Origin: Immundisolibacter sp049322795
GTDB taxonomy: Bacteria > Pseudomonadota > Gammaproteobacteria > Immundisolibacterales > Immundisolibacteraceae
DNA: 64,000 bases
NCBI GenBank assembly: GCA_049322795.1
Contig: JBMOQH010000025.1
Span: 62,001 to 126,000 of the forward strand
Direction: 5' to 3'
Below the pieces are notes generated by a model. That model saw only the letters and a list, made by a program, of their open reading frames with translations, made no database searches and had not been told where the DNA came from. The position numbers and the translations under genes are program-made. Below, one piece after another: positions 62,973 to 64,000 of the stretch. Positions within the stretch are counted from its first letter, which is position 1. Each line of letters starts with the position of its first letter.

Positions 62973-64000
62973 ATGACGACGCCGTTGCCCACCGACCCTT
63001 GGTTCATGGGCCTGCAGATTCTGTCGGCCCTGTTCGTGTTCGTGATCGGCACGGTGGCCCTGATCGTGGTGGTGCTGCTGGTCGTCGACCGCACGCAGCG
63101 GCGCGACGCCATCCGGCACAACTACCCGGTGATCGGGCGCTTTCGGGATCTGTTCGAGTATCTGGGCGTGTTCTTCCGGCGCTATTTCCTGGCCATGGAC
63201 CGCGAAGAGCTGCCGTTCAACCGATCCCAGCGCGACTGGGTATACCGCGCGGCCGGCGGTCAGAGCACCAACGCCGCTTTCGGCTCGACGCGCGATCTGC
63301 GCCCCCCCGGCACCGTGCTGTTCGCGCCGTGTCCGTTTCCGACACTGGAAGAGGATTCCGTGCAGGCGCCGCCGCTGACCATCGGCCCGCACTGCGCCCA
63401 GCCCTACAGCGCCGCCTCGCTGTTCAACATCTCGGCCATGAGTTACGGCGCCCTGTCGCAACCGGCGGTGCGCGCCCTCGCCGAGGGTGCAAGCCGGGCC
63501 GGCTGCTGGCTGAACACCGGCGAGGGCGGCCTGGCGCCCGAGCACCTGGCCGGCGGCGCCGACCTGGTGCTGCAAATCGGCACCGCCAACTACGGCGTGC
63601 GCGATGCCGACGGCAACCTCGACTGGGAGGCCCTGCGCGCGGTGTCGGCGCACCCGGCCGTGCGCATGATCGAACTCAAGCTGTCGCAGGGCGCCAAACC
63701 CGGCAAGGGAGGCGTGCTGCCGGGCGCCAAGGTGACACCGCAGATCGCCGCCATCCGCGGCATTCCGGTCGGCCGCGATTCGATCAGTCCCAACCGGCGG
63801 CGCGACGTGGATGGCGTGCCGCAGCTGCTGGACTTGGTGTCGCGCGTGCGCGAGTCCACCGGCAAGCCGGTGGGCATCAAGCTGGTCCTGGGCGCCTACG
63901 GCTGGCTGGACGAGCTGTGCGAGACCATCAACCGCCTGGGACCGGCCGGGCATGCGCCCGACTTCATCACGCTGGACGGCGCCGAGGGCGGGACCGGTGC
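62973..64000 (+). CDS. FMN-binding glutamate-synthase-like protein (partial, runs off right edge)
   Basis: At least 342 codons, open at the window end. One membrane segment (about residues 15-40) precedes a domain of the glutamate synthase FMN-barrel type: FNISAMSYGALSQPAVRALAEGA, NTGEGGL, IELKLSQGAKPGKGGVLPG and DFITLDGAEGGTGA (the FMN-site glycine loop). This stand-alone membrane-tethered form lacks the glutaminase domain in view. Function unproven. Confidence 0.88.
   Translation, partial: MTTPLPTDPWFMGLQILSALFVFVIGTVALIVVVLLVVDRTQRRDAIRHNYPVIGRFRDLFEYLGVFFRRYFLAMDREELPFNRSQRDWVYRAAGGQSTNAAFGSTRDLRPPGTVLFAPCPFPTLEEDSVQAPPLTIGPHCAQPYSAASLFNISAMSYGALSQPAVRALAEGASRAGCWLNTGEGGLAPEHLAGGADLVLQIGTANYGVRDADGNLDWEALRAVSAHPAVRMIELKLSQGAKPGKGGVLPGAKVTPQIAAIRGIPVGRDSISPNRRRDVDGVPQLLDLVSRVRESTGKPVGIKLVLGAYGWLDELCETINRLGPAGHAPDFITLDGAEGGTG

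Overview
High-GC chromosomal DNA from a gammaproteobacterium. The evidence is conserved gene neighbourhoods: aroQ-accB-accC, a LysM gene-dprA facing def-fmt, smg-topA, and the replication block gyrB-recF-dnaN-dnaA | rpmH-rnpA-yidD-yidC-mnmE. The genus cannot be fixed from the sequence; the lineage does not look like a textbook enteric or pseudomonad. The window spans the chromosomal origin region.

Layout. 1-8276 (minus strand): a urea module, ureEFG, then an outer-membrane porin, then the urea ABC transporter urtABCD with urtE cut by the left edge. No urease structural genes (ureABC) or ureD are visible; they may lie to the left. 8471-17368: housekeeping genes (aroQ, accBC, fmt, def, LysM protein, dprA, smg, topA). 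17381-27443: replication and translation core, with an AT-rich oriC candidate between dnaA and dnaN and two perfect parS centromere sites inside recF. 27538-35902: a flavin monooxygenase and a short-chain dehydrogenase separated by five tandem hairpins, a DUF1566 protein, then a hybrid histidine kinase translationally coupled to a REC-PAS-GGDEF-EAL protein. 35919-40544 (minus): an envelope operon (glyoxalase, ArnT-like glycosyltransferase, MsbA-like ABC exporter, LpxL-like acyltransferase). 40690: tRNA-Phe(GAA). 41116-44868: a methyltransferase, then a GNAT-C39 peptidase/RimK-like ATP-grasp pair. 44882-45058: REP-like repeats.

46163-57071 (minus) is the most notable accessory region: twelve tightly packed genes running arsM, glycosyltransferase, radical-SAM arsS, a TVP38-flavin disulfide reductase fusion, a DUF547 protein, thioredoxin, a CcdA-like protein, a second rSAM-associated transferase, then a complete pstSCAB transporter. 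This looks like arsenosugar biosynthesis joined to oxyanion (phosphate/arsenate) uptake and thiol-redox supply. A divergent AraC-type regulator flanks it, and DUF3179 paralogues lie on both sides. 58223-64000: three AhpD/carboxymuconolactone-decarboxylase-family proteins, an NrtS-like membrane protein, DUF3179, a fatty acid hydroxylase-type protein, OsmC, a small thioredoxin-fold protein and an FMN glutamate-synthase-like protein cut by the right edge. This resembles a redox or detoxification module.

A pattern recurs across the window. At five gene junctions (def/fmt, LysM/dprA, rpmH/rnpA, yidC/mnmE, osmC/thioredoxin-like) the downstream gene appears to start at a CTG that overlaps the upstream stop as CTGA. 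Many neighbours use ATGA or GTGA in the same way.
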